DNA of 64,000 bases from Anisakis pegreffii (taxonomy: Eukaryota; Nematoda; Chromadorea; Rhabditida; Anisakidae), in the NCBI GenBank assembly GCA_035041965.1, contig JAPYMA010000835.1:1-64000 (forward strand), written 5' to 3'. Of the stretch, positions 50,701 through 64,000 are shown piece after piece. The position numbers and the translations under genes were made by a program. The number at the start of each line of letters is the position of its first letter. Position 1 is the first letter of the stretch. The notes beneath the pieces are model-generated. The model worked only from the letters and a program-made list of their open reading frames with translations, made no database searches and was not told where the DNA came from.

Positions 50701-51073
50701 TAATTTGAGCAAGTAATGTTTCAAATCTCAATATTTTTCCACTCCTAGCGAAATGCATGCATTCATGAAAAAAACATGGCTGACGTTCATCTGCTTTGAC
50801 GTCGTATTTCGTTTCCATTCAACGAGGCACATTAATGCCAACGGTCAATAAAGCAACCTTCAGAGGGTTTTGATTGTCAACTCATTTCCGGTACTCATGC
50901 TTTTTTGCTAAATTCTCGTATTTTCCTGCGTGAAATATCCGAGAAAATGATATGCTCTTTTCTTGCGAACAATATTTGATGGGAAAGAGAACTCAGGACA
51001 ACAATATTAACACAGATTTCGGTAAACTTATGCGAAAAATTTATGATAGTGCACCAAATCGTTCACAGCCAAC
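47791..51073. other. Gene-poor region upstream of the ATPase
   Basis: Isolated open stretches without partners: + strand 47806-48009, - strand 49205-48945 (with CPEWKKNELMTFAIKEACGN) and + strand 49683-49983. The last ends IALSLLAIGRYLDRYYA just before a good GTGAGT donor and could be a real first exon with a membrane segment. None could be extended. The ATPase promoter should lie at the right end. Confidence 0.3.
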
Positions 51074-61215
<10,142 letters not shown>

Positions 61216-63278
61216 TCAGCCATCGATTCATGCTTCAGAATCATTACTTCACTCATTCTGTTGTACATTCGTAATTGTTATCAAATAAAGCAACACTGCT
61301 AATGCAAACAATCCTTGCGAAAATGAGATTAAGTTTTGATTCTGATTCAACTGTTATATCATGACAACTACATGTGCATTCCACAACATTAAGCAATCAG
61401 TGCCATCCTTATGTTAACTTCTCTTCACACGGTTAACTTCTCTTAAATGAGTGTCATTTGCGTACTTAAGAAAAAATTTACACTGCCCAATAAGAATTTT
61501 TGCGTTTCACATGAATAGCACAATCATAGTTATTGGTTATTGCGTAGATCACGCAAATAAAAACCATTTCTCAGTTTTGGTTGACAATTTGTTTTCGAAA
61601 ATCCTTATAAAAATGTTTCATAAATATAAACACACATATTTCTACATTGGTCCTCCGCAACAGTGGCTGGTCAGCCTTATTAGAGACAGGAAAGTCGTAT
61701 TAGAGAGATGTTCTTTTCAATGGTACTCCTCGTCTCCCGAAGTGATTATTATCAGAGCACCGCTTCTCTGTTTCCGACTGATTGTGAGTATCGACTCCTA
61801 ATTGTATACGTTTGCACTGCTGGAAAATTTTCTGGTGGATGTTCCGAGAAATCAGCACACAAAAACGGAAGACGATCTCATTTCCGTGATGCACGCAAGA
61901 AGCTGACCCACATTCCGTTGATCATGTGCATGTAAAAAAGGTCATTTTTGATTGGATTAGTGTCATTACTCATCATTAAAATGTTGTAACTTTATTCGAA
62001 ATGTACACAATTCCATGCAATCATATATTCTGAATAAACGTGTAAAATATGTTTTTAATGAAAAAATCTGCACAACAATTCATGGCAAGCACCTATCTAT
62101 CTAACTTTCATAAGATGCAATGCCACGATCAATGAGAAATTCGACTTAACCGAAAGGTATCATACTGAATTGTTAGCATAATATCGTAGCATTAAATTAT
62201 TTAGAGGAAGAGACGCTTCCAATCGGTACCATTGCCATTCGGGAGCGTATCGTCCTCTAAATAACCGTTCAAAAAACAGCGCATAGAACAAATCTGAAAC
62301 AAAAAACGAACCCCTATTATTAGTATGAACAGTACTTGAAATAGAACAGCCATAACGAACGAAGGCATTAAACCAGATTAAGGCATCAACAATTACATTA
62401 TAACAGCAGAAGTAAGCATGACATATTATAGTATGATAATATGATAGAAATCATTGAAATGAACAAATAATACAATTTTTTTCAATGGAACGTAATGAGC
62501 TGCACATTTTAACGCTTCAATTCCAATGTAAAATTATCGAACAAAAATAAATTAACGATCTGTGTGTGAAAAATACATCGGCAAGACGCGAGAGAGTAGG
62601 GCTGAAGGTTTGTTCATTTATGGCAAATTGCTTCAAGCAAAATGTAAGGCACCATTTTTTTACAAATAAATACCCAAATTTTCGACGTTTACTTTAGACT
62701 GTAGAATATTAATACGTGAAAGAAATATTGCGGACATGATCTATGACCTACAAGAGTGAATTTTGCTTGATTGTTTGCTCTGTTTGAAGTGAATTGTAGA
62801 AAATCGCTTCCAACGAAACACAACGCATTTCTCAGCAAACTAATACCAAAGAACCTACTGAACACTCATCCCTGTTTCCTCTCACGATCAGATGTACCTT
62901 TCGGACATTAGAATAACAGCTACCAGCACAACGTATAAACAATGAACAACGATTAGTGGGGATATTCACAAGGATTAAAACCGTTGCTTACTTGAAATGA
63001 CAAAACAAAACGGATTCTTCACTGCACTTCAAAGCCACGGGTTGCTATCCAAAAGGGTTTGCAAACATTGATATAGAAGAAGTCCGGAATCGCGTCACAA
63101 TATAATCAATCGAATGTTCACAGTATTGCCGAAAATTGGAGTTTTCATGTTCTTAATGCTCTGATAGGGCGCAGTGAGTGAATATAAAAAAGTTGTTTTT
63201 TGGTGAGCGTAGGAAGCGACTGCAGATGAGAATATAAGTGATGAACAAATAACGACGTAGCGATGTATCGATAAAGAA
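61216..63278. other. Convergent 3' intergenic region
   Basis: Lies between the stop codons of the ATPase gene (+) and the LIM gene (-), so it holds both 3' UTRs. An aataaa signal occurs at about 61284 (tcaaataaagca), suitable for the ATPase transcript. Apart from the hairpin at 62197 nothing else is supported. Confidence 0.5.
62197..62264. ncRNA. Hairpin, candidate small RNA precursor
   Basis: Arms 62197-62220 and 62241-62264 pair at 21 of 24 positions plus one G-U, with a 20-nt loop. The outer 12 bp (ttatttagagga) are perfect. Length and small internal mismatches suit a microRNA precursor, but a decayed transposon inverted repeat would look the same. I do not recognise either arm. Confidence 0.4.
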
Positions 63279-63469
63279 TTACACCTGACTGAACTTGAGT
63301 CCGGCTTCATCGTTGCTGTAACAACGTTGACAGTGAAGCTTTGAGTCACGGACCCTCACATCCGCTCCTTGCCGACCGTTTCCCAGTGGCGTATTACAGA
63401 CATAACATCGGAAACAGGTCAAATGATAGAATAAACCTAGGGATTCGATGATCATCGCTGCACCACGCC
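63279..63469 (-). CDS. LIM-domain protein, LIMCH1/LMO7-like, 3' exon
   Basis: The - strand exon opens after an AAAATTTTCAG acceptor (phase 1 in) and ends at a TAA at 63281-63279. It reads GRGAAMIIESLGLFYHLTCF, then RCYVCNTPLG, DVRVRDSKLHCQRCY and a short tail ending FSQV. This supplies the H-x2-C half of zinc finger one and all of finger two (CFRCYVC ... HCQRC). The GAAMVIE...DVRIRxGxLxCxxCY pattern and the end shortly after the last Cys pair match the single C-terminal LIM of LIMCH1/LMO7 proteins, which link actin and junctions. The first Cys pair must be in an exon further right, probably outside the window. A GTGTAA donor just before the stop leaves a small chance of a further exon. Confidence 0.82.
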
Positions 63470-64000
63470 CTGAAAATTTTGCATTCTTGTTCGATGGCAA
63501 CCGAAATTATTCATTGACTTCATCATGCATGCACCACCAACCCATCAACAATGCTTTCGAACTGACTTTGCGATAGTTCAAAAAAACGGAGAAATAAAAT
63601 GATAAAATTCAATGAAACAAATTCACTTCATTTAAAATCGCGACCCTTTCAATAGGGAAACATTCTGATAAATTTAGGTGAATTTTGACTAGAACACGAG
63701 CCGTTGTGAAATAATAACACGCAACGATAGTTCGTAAATATAACTCCATTAATTACAGACTTTTGAAATATTACATGCAACCATCACCAAACTAACAAAA
63801 TCTTTGGTTAGGACACGTGAATAGATGCGATGAGCATGAAGATGAGTTGAAGTTGATTGATCGAGAAAAACATCGAGCAATACGATCACACTGCGGAGAG
63901 ATTAATGAGGAACATAAAAGGTGCAGTTTAAGTGGATAGCAGCAAGGAACTGACCTGATTTGGGGGAGAGGTGCCATTCGATATAAGCAATGATAAAAGA
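63470..64000 (-). other. Intron/upstream part of the LIM gene
   Basis: Presumably intronic. A possible exon runs from the right edge to about 63953, where AAATCAG is followed by a GTCAGT donor; it would join the LIM exon in phase 1, but contains no Cys pair of the LIM domain, so its membership is unproven. Confidence 0.3.

Overview
The window looks like a nematode nuclear genome segment. It is AT-rich, with short-exon genes split by introns that mostly end in TTTCAG-type acceptors. It carries a nematode-style family of pepsin-like aspartic proteases, a probable major-sperm-protein (MSP) domain gene and a divergent Na,K-ATPase-alpha-like pump of the kind nematodes keep beside their housekeeping pump. 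I cannot name the species. Gene models were built by hand by joining exons whose splice phases agree; none was checked against transcripts.

Layout. 0.5-5.2 kb: a tandem satellite with four ~898-bp units, then shortened units lacking the GC-rich centre. 5.2-7.4 kb: nothing recognisable. 7.4-28.9 kb: an aspartic-protease cluster, all on the + strand. It holds a wrecked copy (9.06-11.83 kb), two apparently active genes (15.6-18.1 and 26.1-28.9 kb) and one intact-frame gene whose second catalytic Asp is Glu (22.5-25.1 kb). The wrecked copy and the 15.6-kb gene lie in a segmental duplication (about 7.4-12.1 and 14.5-18.3 kb). A ~510-bp block is copied almost unchanged at 13.0 and 19.1 kb. Fragments of unidentified + strand genes (12.7, 13.8, 18.5 kb) and the MSP-domain exons (20.4-21.1 kb) sit between the proteases.

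30.8-38.6 kb: two - strand genes, an F-box-like gene and an 8-exon B4GAT1-like glycosyltransferase (GT49), with an unidentified + strand exon between them at 33.7 kb. 38.6-51.1 kb: no gene I can support, only weak isolated candidate exons and repeats. 51.1-61.2 kb: a 23-exon, 1071-residue P-type ATPase of the Na,K-ATPase alpha class, complete from start to stop, with altered cation-binding positions. 63.3 kb to the right edge: the 3' end of a convergent - strand gene with a LIMCH1/LMO7-like LIM domain. A ~24-bp-stem hairpin lies between the two convergent genes.

The proteases probably act together as secreted or lysosomal/gut enzymes; the inactive-looking member may be a binding protein. The other genes (glycosylation, ion transport, cytoskeletal LIM) show no functional link to the cluster. 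The most interesting points are the pseudoprotease, the rewired ion sites of the pump, the decay of one duplicated protease around a perfect palindrome, and a dispersed palindromic element with compensatory arm changes.
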